NCBI GenBank assembly: GCA_021296535.1
Contig: JAGWAG010000013.1
Span: 79,248 to 126,316, forward strand
DNA from: Acidobacteriota bacterium
GTDB lineage: Bacteria; Acidobacteriota; Thermoanaerobaculia; Multivoradales; Multivoraceae
Direction: 5' to 3'
Length of the DNA: 47,069 bases
The notes below the pieces were generated by a model. That model did no database searches, had not been told where the DNA came from, and was given only the letters and a program-made list of their open reading frames with translations. Made by a program: the position numbers and the translations under genes. This document shows, piece after piece, positions 26,725-36,142 of this stretch. Positions within the stretch are counted from its first letter, which is position 1, and every line of letters starts with the position of its first letter.

Positions 26725-28663
26725 CCAGGCATTTCACTTCACGCCTCGCCGCGGCCGGTCTTGGGCTCGCAGCGGCCCTCGCGAGCCCGCCGCTCGCGGC
26801 TCAGACGGGCGCCTCCGGCGACTGGCCGGTCTTCGGCGGCGATCCCGGCAACAGCAAGTACTCGACGCTCGACCAGATCGACCGCGACAACTTCCAGGAT
26901 GTCGAAGTCGTCTGGCGCTGGCGCTCGGTCGCCGCCGACACCGAGGTCCCGAGCACCGTGCGGCGCGGTCAGTTCAAGACGATCCCGCTCGAGGTCGGCG
27001 GCCGGGTCTTCGTCTCCACTTCCCTCGGCCAGGTCGCCGCGGTCGACGCCGGGAGCGGCGAGACGCTCTGGGCCTGGGACCCGGAGAGCTGGCGCGCCGG
27101 CCGGCCCGCGAACCTCGGCTTCCAGCATCGAGGCGTCGCCTTCTGGACGGACGGCGAACGGGAGCGGGTGCTCATTCCCACCCACGATCGCCGGCTCGTG
27201 TCGCTCGACGCCGCCACCGGCGAACCGGACCCTGCCTTCGGGGATGGCGGCGCGGTCGAGATGACGCCCCACCTGGGGCGCAAGGTGATGGAGCGTCTGA
27301 CGACGCACAGTTCGCCGCCGGCCATCTGCGGCAACACGGTGATCGTCGGCTCGATCGTCGCCGATTTCGCCACCCACAAGGAGGCCCCGCCCGGCTTCGT
27401 CCGCGCCTACGACATTCCGACCGGCGATCTGGCGTGGGTCTTCCACACGATTCCCCAGGAGGACGAACTCGGTGTCGAGACCTGGGAGAACGAGTCCTGG
27501 CGCTACAGCGGCAACACGAACGTCTGGTCGATGATCGCGGTCGACGAGGAAGCCGGCATCGCCTACCTGCCGATCGGGACGCCGACGAACGACCTCTACG
27601 GCGGCCACCGTCTCGGCGACAACCTGTACGCCGAGAGCATCGTCGCCGTCGATTGCGAGACCGGCGAACGCCAGTGGCACTACCAGTTCGTCCACCACGG
27701 CCTGTGGGACTACGACCCGCCGACCGCGCCGAATCTGTTCGAGGCGACGGTGAACGGCAAGCCGGTACGCGGAGTCGTCCAGGTCACGAAGCAGGCCTTC
27801 GCCTTCGTCTTCGACCGGACGACCGGCAAGCCGGTGTGGGAGATCGAGGAACGCGAAGTGCCGCCCAGCGAAGTGCCGGGCCGACCCAACCCTTCCCCAC
27901 CCGGCCCGCTCCGTTCGACCGCCAGGGCGTCACCGAGGACGACCTGATCGACTGGACGCCCGAACTCCGCGCCGAGGCGCTCGAGATCGCAGCCGACTAC
28001 GACCTCGTGCCCCTGTACACGCCGCCGCGGATCGAGGGGGCCGGCAAACCGACGGTCCAGTTGCCGGCCGACGGCGGCGGCGCGAACTGGACGGGCGCCG
28101 CCGTCGACCCGGCGAGCGGCGTGCTCTACGTCTTCTCCCACACCCGAGCGGCCAGCGTCTCCCTGATCAAGCCCGACCCGAACCGATCCGACCTGAACTT
28201 CGTGCCCGACCGCTAAGGACCTCAGGGGCTGCCCCTGGTGAAGCCGCCGTACGGGCGGATCACGGCGATCGACCTGAACACCGGCGAGCACCTGTGGATG
28301 GTTCCGCATGGCGTGGGGCCGGTGAACCACCCCGCGATCGCTCACCTGGAACTCGGGCGGCTGGGCCATGCCAACCACACGGCGGCACCCCTGGTCACGC
28401 CCACACTGCTCTTCGTCACGGCAGCGCGAGAACCCGACATACCGCCCGAGATCAGCGTCTACGACAAGTCGACCGGTGAGTACCTGGGCGGCATCGAGTT
28501 GCCGGAGACACCGAACTCGAACGTAATCAGTTACGAACACGCCGGCCGGCAGTACCTCGCCGTCGCCACCGGCGGCGGCAGGTTCGGCGCCGGCGGCGGC
28601 GGCACGCCGCCTGAACTCGTCGTCCTGGCGCTGCCTGTTGCCGCGGAGGAACCGAACGCATGA
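26721..28663 (+). pseudogene. PQQ-dependent dehydrogenase, disrupted by a frameshift and an in-frame stop
   Basis: A signal peptide (LAAALASPPLAAQT) begins from a CTG at 26721 in a CTGA overlap with the preceding gene; no standard start is available. Propeller motifs include WPVFGGDPGNSKYS, SGETLWAWDP, ATGEPDPAFGDGGAVEM and WHYQFVHHGLWDYD. Near 27880 the frame changes: after EVPG the family-typical PTQPFPTRPAPFDRQGVTED is read in the next frame, consistent with a short deletion. In that frame a TAA at 28214-28216 interrupts before GPQGLPLVKPPYGRITAI, and the rest to 28663 is open. Two lesions make a non-functional gene likely. It lacks the Cys-Cys pair of the other two quinoproteins. Confidence 0.85.
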
Positions 28664-30807
28664 GAGTCCACACACAGGTCGCCACGCTCACTGCACTCCT
28701 TCTCGCCACTGCCGCAGCCTCCCAACCGCCGCCGCGCCGGGCCGAAGCCGCCTACGGCATCGACGACGCCGCCCTGGTCGGCGCCGCCGGGCGCACCGCC
28801 GACTGGCTGACCTACGGCGGCACCTACAAGGAGCAGCGCTACAGCACGCTCCACCAGATCAACGACGGCAACGTAGGCGAGCTCGGCATCGCCTGGGTCC
28901 AGGAGACGAACACGAAGCGGGGCCTTGAGGCCACGCCGTTGATCGTCGACGGCGTGATGTACGCGACCGGCGCCTGGAACGTGATCTACGCAATCGACGC
29001 CGTGACCGGCGAACCGCTGTGGACGTACGACCCGGAGGTGCCGCGCGCCATCGCGATGAAGACCTGCTGCGACGCCGTGAACCGCGGCGCCGCCCTGTAC
29101 CGCGGCAAGGTGATCTCGGCCACTCTCGACGGACGCCTGATCGCCATCGACGCGGAGACGGGCGAACTCGCCTGGTCGACGATGACGGTGCCCGAGGACT
29201 CGATGTACACGATCACCGGCGCCCCCCGGATCGCGAAGGGCAAGGTGATCATCGGCAACAGCGACGCCGAGTACGGCGTGCGCGGCTACGTCGACGCCTA
29301 CGACGCGGAGACCGGCGAACGGGTCTGGCGCTTCTACACGGTGCCGGGCAATCCTGCGGACGGCTTCGAGAACGAAGCGATGCGGATGGCCGCCGAGACC
29401 TGGACCGGCGAGTGGTGGACCGGCGGTGGCGGCGGCACGGTGTGGGACTCCATCGTCTACGACCCGGAACTCGACCTGCTCTACATCGGCGTCGGCAACG
29501 GCGCGCCCTGGGACCGGAACCTCCGCAGCCCCGGCGGGGGCGACAACCTGTTCCTGTCTTCGATCGTGGCGCTCAAGCCCGACACCGGCGAGTACGTCTG
29601 GCACTACCAGACGACTCCCGGCGACACCTGGGACTACACCGCGACCCAGCCGATCATGCTCGCCGAGCTGCCGATCGGCGGCCGGGTGCGCCAGGTCCTC
29701 ATGCAGGCGCCGAAGAACGGGTTCTTCTACGTCCTCGATCGCCGCACCGGCGAGCTGATCTCGGCCGAGGAGTTCGTCACCGTGACCTGGGCCAGCCACG
29801 TCGACCTCGCGTCCGGGCGGCCCGTCGAGCTCGCCGGAGCGCGCTACACCGACCAGGCCGTCGCCGTCTCGCCCGGCCCGCTCGGCGGTCACAACTGGCA
29901 CCCGATGGCGTTCAGTCCCGACACCGGACTCGTGTACATCCCGGCGATGGAGATATCTAACTTCTACGTGCCTGACCCGAACTTCGAGTACACCCCGGGC
30001 CAGTGGAACCTCGGTGTGCGCGCAGCCGCTCCCGAGGACATTCCCCTGGCCGTCATCGACGCGACCGGCCTGTCGGGCCAGATGCTGGCCGAGGACGCCC
30101 CGCCGGCCCTGCTGTCCGGCCACCTCCTCGCCTGGGATCCCGTCGAGCAACGCGAGGTCTGGCGCGCGCAATACACGATGCCGTGGTCCGGCGGCACGCT
30201 CGCCACGGCCGGCAATCTCGTCTTTCAGGGCACCCCCTTCGGACAACTGACCGCCTACCGCGCCGACAACGGCGAGAAGCTCTGGGAGAGCTACACCGGC
30301 AGCGGCGTGATCGCGCCGCCGATCACCTTCGAGAGCGGGGGCACCCAGTACATCGCCGTGATGTCCGGCTGGGGCGGCGCCTTCGGCATCGTCGGCAGCC
30401 GTTCGGCTCGGCAGGCCGTCGAGTCGGAGGGCCGGATCGTCGTCTACGCCCTCGGCGCCACCGGCCGGGCGATCGAGCGGCAGGAACGCCGCGAAATCCG
30501 AGTCTCCCGGGTCGACCACGGTGCCTCGGCGGAGGACATCGACGCCGGCCGCCGGCTCTTCAACCAGTACTGCCTCGTCTGCCACGGCTACGGCGCCGTC
30601 TCCGGCGGCGTCACCCCCGACCTGCGGCAGTCCTCCCAGCGCGTGTTCGACTCCTACGAGGCGGCCCTGCTCGAAGGCGCCCTCGTCGACCTCGGCATGC
30701 CCGACTTCTCCCCCGTCCTCGACCGCGACGACGTCGCCCTCCTCAAGGCTTACGTGCTGCACCGCCGCAACATGCTCGCCGACGAGCAGGACTCTCAGGC
30801 CCCATGA
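28660..30807 (+). CDS. PQQ-dependent quinohaemoprotein alcohol dehydrogenase (type II-like)
   Basis: The protein has 715 residues. The start forms an ATGA overlap with the upstream pseudogene. The signal peptide ends about residue 21. The propeller domain has WLTYGGTYKEQRYSTLHQI, the vicinal KTCCDAVNRG and several GE-x-x-W blades. A fused C-terminal cytochrome c carries CLVCHGYG at about residues 638-645. It oxidises an alcohol or aldehyde in the periplasm and passes electrons through its own haem. The stop overlaps the next membrane-protein start (ATGA). This is the intact dehydrogenase of the + strand cluster. Confidence 0.93.
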   Translation: MRVHTQVATLTALLLATAAASQPPPRRAEAAYGIDDAALVGAAGRTADWLTYGGTYKEQRYSTLHQINDGNVGELGIAWVQETNTKRGLEATPLIVDGVMYATGAWNVIYAIDAVTGEPLWTYDPEVPRAIAMKTCCDAVNRGAALYRGKVISATLDGRLIAIDAETGELAWSTMTVPEDSMYTITGAPRIAKGKVIIGNSDAEYGVRGYVDAYDAETGERVWRFYTVPGNPADGFENEAMRMAAETWTGEWWTGGGGGTVWDSIVYDPELDLLYIGVGNGAPWDRNLRSPGGGDNLFLSSIVALKPDTGEYVWHYQTTPGDTWDYTATQPIMLAELPIGGRVRQVLMQAPKNGFFYVLDRRTGELISAEEFVTVTWASHVDLASGRPVELAGARYTDQAVAVSPGPLGGHNWHPMAFSPDTGLVYIPAMEISNFYVPDPNFEYTPGQWNLGVRAAAPEDIPLAVIDATGLSGQMLAEDAPPALLSGHLLAWDPVEQREVWRAQYTMPWSGGTLATAGNLVFQGTPFGQLTAYRADNGEKLWESYTGSGVIAPPITFESGGTQYIAVMSGWGGAFGIVGSRSARQAVESEGRIVVYALGATGRAIERQERREIRVSRVDHGASAEDIDAGRRLFNQYCLVCHGYGAVSGGVTPDLRQSSQRVFDSYEAALLEGALVDLGMPDFSPVLDRDDVALLKAYVLHRRNMLADEQDSQAP

Positions 30808-31238
30808 TCGAGGCCTGGCGGCGGTACCTGCTGTACATCCTGCTCTTCGGGGCGGTGGGCTTGCTGGCGGAGCTCTACCTCCTGAGCCACTACGAGGATC
30901 GGAAGCAGTGGATTCCGCTGGTGCTGTTGGGTGCAGGCACGGTTGCCGGTCTGTGGTTGGCGGTGCGGCCTTCCGAGCTGGCGGTGCGTGTCTTCCGTGT
31001 TCTGTTCGCCGCCTGCGTGGCGGCGGGTCTGCTTGGCATCTACTTCCACTACCAGTCGAATGTCGAGTTCGAGCGTGAGCTCCACCCGAACTCCAGCGGG
31101 CTCGAACTCGTCACGGAGAGTCTCGGTGGCGCGATGCCGACCCTGGCACCGGGGGCGATGATTCTGCTCGGCATGCTGGGTATACTCATCGCCCTCCAGC
31201 ACCCGGCTGCCGGCGGCGCCGCCGCCGTGGACGAATAG
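30804..31238 (+). CDS. Small membrane protein of unknown function
   Basis: The protein has 144 residues with about four membrane helices (YLLYILLFGAVGLLAELYLL and others). It has a periplasmic or cytoplasmic loop with FHYQSNVEFERELHPN and an Ala/Pro-rich end. I recognise no family. It is translationally coupled to the quinohaemoprotein, so it may anchor or assemble that enzyme or its electron acceptor; this is inference from position. Confidence 0.72.
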   Translation: MIEAWRRYLLYILLFGAVGLLAELYLLSHYEDRKQWIPLVLLGAGTVAGLWLAVRPSELAVRVFRVLFAACVAAGLLGIYFHYQSNVEFERELHPNSSGLELVTESLGGAMPTLAPGAMILLGMLGILIALQHPAAGGAAAVDE

Positions 31239-31287
31239 CACCGCGGACGCCGCCGGCCCCACAACTACCTACGCCACGAAGGACCTC

Positions 31288-31923
31288 GTGATGAATCGAC
31301 GCAACATAATCTGGACCGCAACAGTCCTGTTCGTCATCTCGTTGCCCGCCTGCGCACAGGTCGGCGCCAACGACGGCCTCCTCAACCCGAACCTCGCCAG
31401 CGAGGAGGAACTGTCGGCAGTCGACGGTCTCGACGGTGACGCGGTCGAGGCTCTGGTCGACGGCCGGCCCTTCCTGCGCGCCGCGGACCTCCACGCCGTG
31501 ATCTCGGCCCACGTCGCCGAAGACCAGTACGACGCGATCTACGCCGCCATCTGGGTCCCCATCGACCTGAACGACGCGACCTCCGAAGAGATCGGCCTCA
31601 TCCCGGGCGTCGGCCGGCGGATGACCCATGAGTTCGAGGAGTACCGTCCCTACACCGCGCTGGCCCAGTTCCACCGGGAGATCGGCAAGTACGTCGACGA
31701 CGACGAAGTGGCGCGCCTGGCGCAGTACGTCTACGTCCGCATCGACCTGAACACGGCCTCGGGCGAGGAGATCCTGAGCATCCCCGGCGTCGGCCTCCGG
31801 ATGCGGCACGAGTTCAGGGAGTACCGGCCCTACGAGGCGATGGCCCAGTTCCGCCGCGAGATCGGGAAGTACGTCGACGACGACGAAGTCGAACGGCTCG
31901 CGCGCTACGTCGAGATCCGGTAG
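31288..31923 (+). CDS. Secreted helix-hairpin-helix triple-repeat protein (ComEA-like)
   Basis: The protein has 211 residues. The N-terminal signal ends around Cys 17-Ala-Gln, with a possible lipobox LPAC. Three roughly 60-residue units follow. Units two and three share PIDLN-A-S-EEI, IPGVGRRM-HEF-EYRPY and REIGKYVDDDEV; unit one is diverged (NPNLASEEELSAVDGL). The IPGVG loops are helix-hairpin-helix DNA-binding hairpins as in ComEA. A secreted or lipid-anchored HhH protein fits extracellular DNA uptake or structural DNA binding. The 3' end overlaps the broken convergent NYN gene. Confidence 0.75.
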   Translation: MMNRRNIIWTATVLFVISLPACAQVGANDGLLNPNLASEEELSAVDGLDGDAVEALVDGRPFLRAADLHAVISAHVAEDQYDAIYAAIWVPIDLNDATSEEIGLIPGVGRRMTHEFEEYRPYTALAQFHREIGKYVDDDEVARLAQYVYVRIDLNTASGEEILSIPGVGLRMRHEFREYRPYEAMAQFRREIGKYVDDDEVERLARYVEIR

Positions 31924-32847
31924 CCCTGAGTCACGCCGAACCCGGGTAGTGCCTCAGCGATCGTCAGTCGCAGCCTGCTGAAGCTCAACCAGGAACTCCA
32001 GAAAGCCGTTCGGACGTACTCCTTCTGGCCGCCACTCAAGACCTCGCCACCAATCGCCGCGCTCGACCTCGCCAACAGACTCGCGTCGATCGGCTTGGGC
32101 CGAAAGCCGGTAGCCTGAATGTGGCGGATCAACTCTTCTCGTTCGGCCGCCGGGACGTTCCCCGCCTCGGCCTGCGCCATCTTCGAGAGTTCCCGGTTCG
32201 CCTCTTCGGACGTGAGTGGCTCGACCTCTTCGCCACCTTCCGGCTGAGGCCGCGGGATGCAAGTCAGGAAGGGATGCAGGTCATCCGCTTCCCACTCCCA
32301 ATGCTCGTCCGCTTCCTGGACAAGCAGCTCAGACTGGTTGCTCGTCATGCTCTTCAGGCCCAGCAGATGAACACGCACCCCGTGTTCCTGCGCCTGCAAC
32401 ACGCCCACCCTCATGTCCTCGTCGCCGGAGAGAAGAACGCACTCCGCCATCGCTCGGTTCCGGGCCAGCGTGATCATGTCGGTCACCAAAAGGGAGTCCA
32501 CGCCCTTCTGTTGGCCTTGCCTGTTCACGATCCCGAGTCTCACTTTGACGTGAGCGTGTCGGGCGAGGGTGCGGTGCTGGTGGGACGGCCCCCCGAAGTG
32601 CCGTCGTACCAGTAGATCCTGAGGAGCCGAAGTTCCCGGGAAGCTCGAGCGGCGACGTCTGCGAGCGCCCGCATGAAAAGCCAGCCGCCCATTGTAGTTG
32701 CTTAGCGCTTCGGGCCAGATGGCTACTGCGACCTGTCGCCTTTCGGCGGGAATCGCATGCCGAATCCGACCACACCCGAATCCCGGTGTCAACCGAGAAC
32801 ACGGTCGCCCACACCAGCCTGTCGCGGAAGAACTTCCTCTTCGTCAT
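31905..32847 (-). pseudogene. NYN (PIN-like) nuclease domain gene, frameshifted
   Basis: NYN proteins are metal-dependent RNases of the PIN fold. The main open frame carries GQQKGVDSLLVTDMITLARN, CVLLSGDEDMRVGV and GVRVHLLGL, which are the family's acidic metal sites. The upstream part, MRALADVAARASREL followed by LLRIYWYDGTSGG, is in another frame, joining near 32575. A further shift is possible near 32010, where another frame reads GFLEFLVELQQAATDDR to a stop at 31954, while the track frame runs on to 31905. The first NYN strand is not clearly found. The gene is therefore decayed. Confidence 0.68.
31923..31952. repeat. Left copy of imperfect direct repeat matching the DUF1501 3' end
   Basis: On the minus strand this encodes ALPGFGVT followed by CAG, while the right copy encodes ALPVFGVT and then TAG. 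The two share 24 of 30 bases and differ mainly at synonymous positions. It is a likely remnant of a DUF1501 3' end on the other side of the NYN pseudogene. Confidence 0.55.
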
Positions 32848-32923
32848 CCTGTCGGATTGAAACCCGAACTTTGGAAGAGCAACGTTCCTGGTCGGACACT
32901 CGCACCCCGCAGGGCCGGCACCG

Positions 32924-32953
32924 GCCCTAAGTCACGCCGAACACCGGCAACGC
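32924..32953. repeat. Right copy of the direct repeat (DUF1501 gene end)
   Basis: It contains the last codons and stop of the DUF1501 gene. AGTCACGCCGAAC is shared exactly with the left copy at 31929-31941. The pair brackets about 0.97 kb containing the NYN pseudogene. Confidence 0.55.
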
Positions 32954-34163
32954 CGGGAACTCGCCCTTGAGAATGGCCGAGGCGTCGTCCATGCCCATCC
33001 AGCCCTCGATCATCGACGCGTAGACGCGCCGGAAGTCGGTCGTCATCTTCAGATTGCCGTCGTCGAGGTCGCTCAGATCAGGCGTGTCGCCGTAGAAGCC
33101 GCCGGCGACGCCCTTGCCGGCGACGAACATCGGGCCGGCGGTGCCGTGGTCGGTGCCGAGGCTGCCGTTCTCCTCGACCCGGCGGCCGAACTCGGTGAAC
33201 ATCAGCACAGCCACGTCGTCGGCGCGGCCGATCCGCTCGACGTCGCGAATGAAGCCCGCAACCGCGTCGGACATGTACATGAGCAGCCGGGCATGGGTGT
33301 CCGCCTGGTGGACGTGGGTGTCGAAAGAGTTGCCGCGGAAGCTGACGTAGTAAATGCGCGTGGGCAGCTCGGCCTGGATCAGGGCCGCGACCTTGCGCAG
33401 GTCGGCGCCGAGACCGCCGATGCCGTAGTCGACCGGCGTACGGTAGCCCGACCAGGCATCGCGCACCAAAGCCGCGCTGGAGGCGGCGTTCGAGGCCGTG
33501 CCGCGCAGGAAGTCGAGGGCGTCGTTGCCGCTCGCCGCCTCCGTTCCGAACTGCTCGAGCGCGTGCTTCTGCCGCGGCGTCCCCTGACGGCGAAGGCGGC
33601 CCGGATCGTCGAACACAAGGGGCGAGTGCCGGGCCGCTCGCACAGCCAGGGACTGCGAGCTGGCCACGTTGACGATGTAGTTCGGCGTACCGTCGGGACC
33701 GTGGTCATCGGCGAGGCGGCCGAGCCAGCCGAGAGCCTCGCCGCCGTTCGGCACGCCGGTGTGCCAGAAGCCCATCGACGAAAAGTGGGAGAGGCTCGGG
33801 TTCGGGTAACCGCAGCCTTCGACGACGGCCATCTGCCCCTCCTTGTACAACCGCTCCATGCCGACGAGCGAGGGGTGGAAGCCTGCCTCGTCCGTGAGCC
33901 CGAGCACCTGCCGCGGGCGGATGCCCAGGTTGGGCCGCACCCGGTAGTACTCGTCGTTGCAGCCCGTCGTTCCCACCGGAGAGTTCGACCACGACGAGGA
34001 CACGCCGCGACGCATCGGAGACACCGGTTTGCAGCTCTTCGAGCGCGAGCGCCGCGGAAGTCCGGCCGAGCATCGCCGGCAGGCCGGCTGCTACGCCGAT
34101 GCCGTACAGGCCGCGGCGCATGAAGTCGCGCCGCGAGCAGCCGCAGGGTAGTCGTTCAGGCAT
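32927..34163 (-). pseudogene. DUF1501 family protein, frameshifted near the N-terminus
   Basis: The ATG at 34163 follows AAGGAG. A Tat-type signal SRRDFMRRGLYGIG leads into VLVVVELSGGNDGL, the family's first conserved motif. The next expected residues (N-T-V-V-P-Y-G type) are missing and the sequence resumes as NDEYYRVRPNLGIRPRQ in another frame. That is what an approximately 20-nt deletion near 33960 would produce. The remaining 350 residues are intact, with FGRRVEENGSLGTDHG and GGFYGD. Partnering with DUF1800 31 bp upstream is typical. The track start at 34024 is only an in-frame artefact. Confidence 0.82.
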
Positions 34164-34194
34164 ATCGGCTCCTTCTTCCAGGTCTCGGGCGGCT

Positions 34195-36033
34195 CTAGCC
34201 CAACTGGTACTCCGGCGAACTGAAGATGAGGTAGAGCGTCGAGCGCAGCGCCTCCTCCACCTTCTCCGGTGCTCCGTCGGCATCTTCGTCCAGCGCGACC
34301 GAATCGAGTTCCGCGGCGAGGTAGTCCACCAGCGCGCCGCGACCGGCGTCGGTCAACGGCACGCGCAGGAACCGGCGCAGCAGATGATCGACAGCGCCCT
34401 TCGCGCCGGTCGCACCGGCCGTCAGCACCATCGCCCGCAGGTCGACATCCAGTACATGCCGGGGAATCAGCTTGACCCGCTCGTACGCCATCGCGTAGCC
34501 GCGGTAGCCGCCGTAGCGCGTGTTGTACTCCTCGTCGGCATCGGCCATCGCGTTCGACGCCGCATCGCCCTGCTTCGTCGCCGCGGTGATCGTCATGCCC
34601 TGCGCCAGCCGCTCCTCGACCTGCCGGTAGATTCCCGGAAGGCGCCGGTCCGGGTGGCCGAACTCTTCAGGACTGGGAGGGAAGAGCACTGAACGCATCG
34701 CGTTGCCGCGCTCCAGCAGCGTCGCCGGCGTGATCCAGGTCCGGCCGCCCGCCCAGCCGGCGACGTTCGGCGGGTAGAGCAGTTGCTGTCCCAGGCGGCC
34801 GGTCAGACTGTTCATGTCAGGCACCGTGGGCGCCTTCCTGACGCCGAGCTTGCGGTAGGTCGAGACGACAAGCTGGACCGGACTCTTGATCTGCGTGGCG
34901 ACCGATGGCGGGCTGTAAAAGTCGCGCGACGAGAGGATCGTCCGCAGCAACGCCTTCAGTTCGTACCCGGACTCGCGCAGGTGGCGACCCAATTGCGCCT
35001 GGAGCGCGGGCTCCAGGTCCTCGCGAACGAGGTAGCGGTACACCTTGCCGGCGATGAACTTCGCCGTTGCGGGCTGTTCGAGAATGACGTCGAGCACATC
35101 CTCGCCGCCCAGATGGCCCTCGTGTCCCAGGAACGTCTTGGGGCCGTCGTCGTGGAGCTCCGCGTCGAAGCGGAAGTCGAGCACTTCGTTGGTCCAGCCG
35201 GTGAACGCCCGCGACGCCTCGCGGATGTCCTGCTCGGTGTAGTTGCCCACCCCCATCGTGAACAGTTCGAGCAGTTCGCGGCCGAAGTTCTCGTTCGGGT
35301 GGTCCTTCACGTTCTCCCGGTTGTCCAGGTAGACCAGCATCGCCGGATCGCGCATCACCGCGAGTACCAGGCTCTTGAAGTCGGCCGTGGCGTGAGCGCG
35401 CAGGGTCCGGTTCTGCAGGTGCATCTTCCGCACGTCGCGGACCTTGACCTCCGACGTGGCGAAGTGGTCGTGCCAGAAGAGGGTCATCTTCTCTTCGAGC
35501 GGCCGCGGCGTCACCACCATCCGGTCGCCCCACCAGAGCGCCAGCCGCCGCGTCTCCAGGACGTTGCTGCGCAGGCCGTAGAAGAACTTGTCGACCACCG
35601 GCTGCAGCGGGCGCGAGGAGCCTTCCGGCAGCACATCGACGCCCAGAGCCCGTCCGTTGCGGCGCCCTATCCTCACCGCCGCGGCGCGGCTGGGCGGGAA
35701 CGGGTCCATCCCGGGGTCCCAGATCCCGGACTCGTCGAAGGGAAGAAGATCCGAGTCGTCTACCTGCTCATAGTCCACGAGCCGCGAGACAGCGCCGTGG
35801 AGGCCCAGGGAAACGAGCTCCTCGATCTCCGCCGGGGTACCGCCGAAGCCGGCCCGTTCCAGGAGATGCGCAGCCTGTTCGTAGCCGAAGTCCGCTTCGG
35901 CGAGGGGCTCCAGGTCGCCGATCCAGGCATGACCGGCCGAGTCGACCGGTGCACCGAAGGCTGCCGTCGCGAGCGCGAGCGCGCAAGCGATCGTCACTGC
36001 CCCGCGGATTCCTGGATAGGCGCGATGCTGCAA
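34195..36033 (-). CDS. Secreted DUF1800 domain protein
   Basis: The protein has 612 residues. The TTG start at 36033 follows a GGGAGGGGG purine run. A signal peptide spans about residues 1-27. Family motifs: HLLERAGFGGTPAEIE, WWGDRMVVTPRPLEEKMTLFWHDHFAT, NENFGRELLELFTMGVG, YTEQDIREASRAFTGW, VYRYLVRE and LYPPNVAGWAGGRTWI. DUF1800 proteins of planctomycetes and acidobacteria are almost always encoded with a DUF1501 protein; both are exported and of unknown function. Here the partner gene is disrupted, so the pair may be non-functional. Confidence 0.9.
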   Translation of the reverse strand: MQHRAYPGIRGAVTIACALALATAAFGAPVDSAGHAWIGDLEPLAEADFGYEQAAHLLERAGFGGTPAEIEELVSLGLHGAVSRLVDYEQVDDSDLLPFDESGIWDPGMDPFPPSRAAAVRIGRRNGRALGVDVLPEGSSRPLQPVVDKFFYGLRSNVLETRRLALWWGDRMVVTPRPLEEKMTLFWHDHFATSEVKVRDVRKMHLQNRTLRAHATADFKSLVLAVMRDPAMLVYLDNRENVKDHPNENFGRELLELFTMGVGNYTEQDIREASRAFTGWTNEVLDFRFDAELHDDGPKTFLGHEGHLGGEDVLDVILEQPATAKFIAGKVYRYLVREDLEPALQAQLGRHLRESGYELKALLRTILSSRDFYSPPSVATQIKSPVQLVVSTYRKLGVRKAPTVPDMNSLTGRLGQQLLYPPNVAGWAGGRTWITPATLLERGNAMRSVLFPPSPEEFGHPDRRLPGIYRQVEERLAQGMTITAATKQGDAASNAMADADEEYNTRYGGYRGYAMAYERVKLIPRHVLDVDLRAMVLTAGATGAKGAVDHLLRRFLRVPLTDAGRGALVDYLAAELDSVALDEDADGAPEKVEEALRSTLYLIFSSPEYQLG

Positions 36034-36142
36034 CCGGGTTCCCCCTCCCTGTCAGAGTGCGAAGACCGGTGCCGATGATAGCGCCTGGACGGCCGTCGCG
36101 CTGCGCTCGCGGCAACGGGTGCGGTCCGTGCCCGCAACCCTC

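Noticed and set aside
28531-30762. Minus-strand 743-aa ORF opposite the quinohaemoprotein
   Set aside because: Antisense shadow of a clear PQQ-cytochrome gene, with no domain pattern.
32848-32880. GTTTCAATCC-like string on the minus strand near the NYN gene, reminiscent of a CRISPR repeat
   Set aside because: Single occurrence with no regularly spaced repeats or cas genes.
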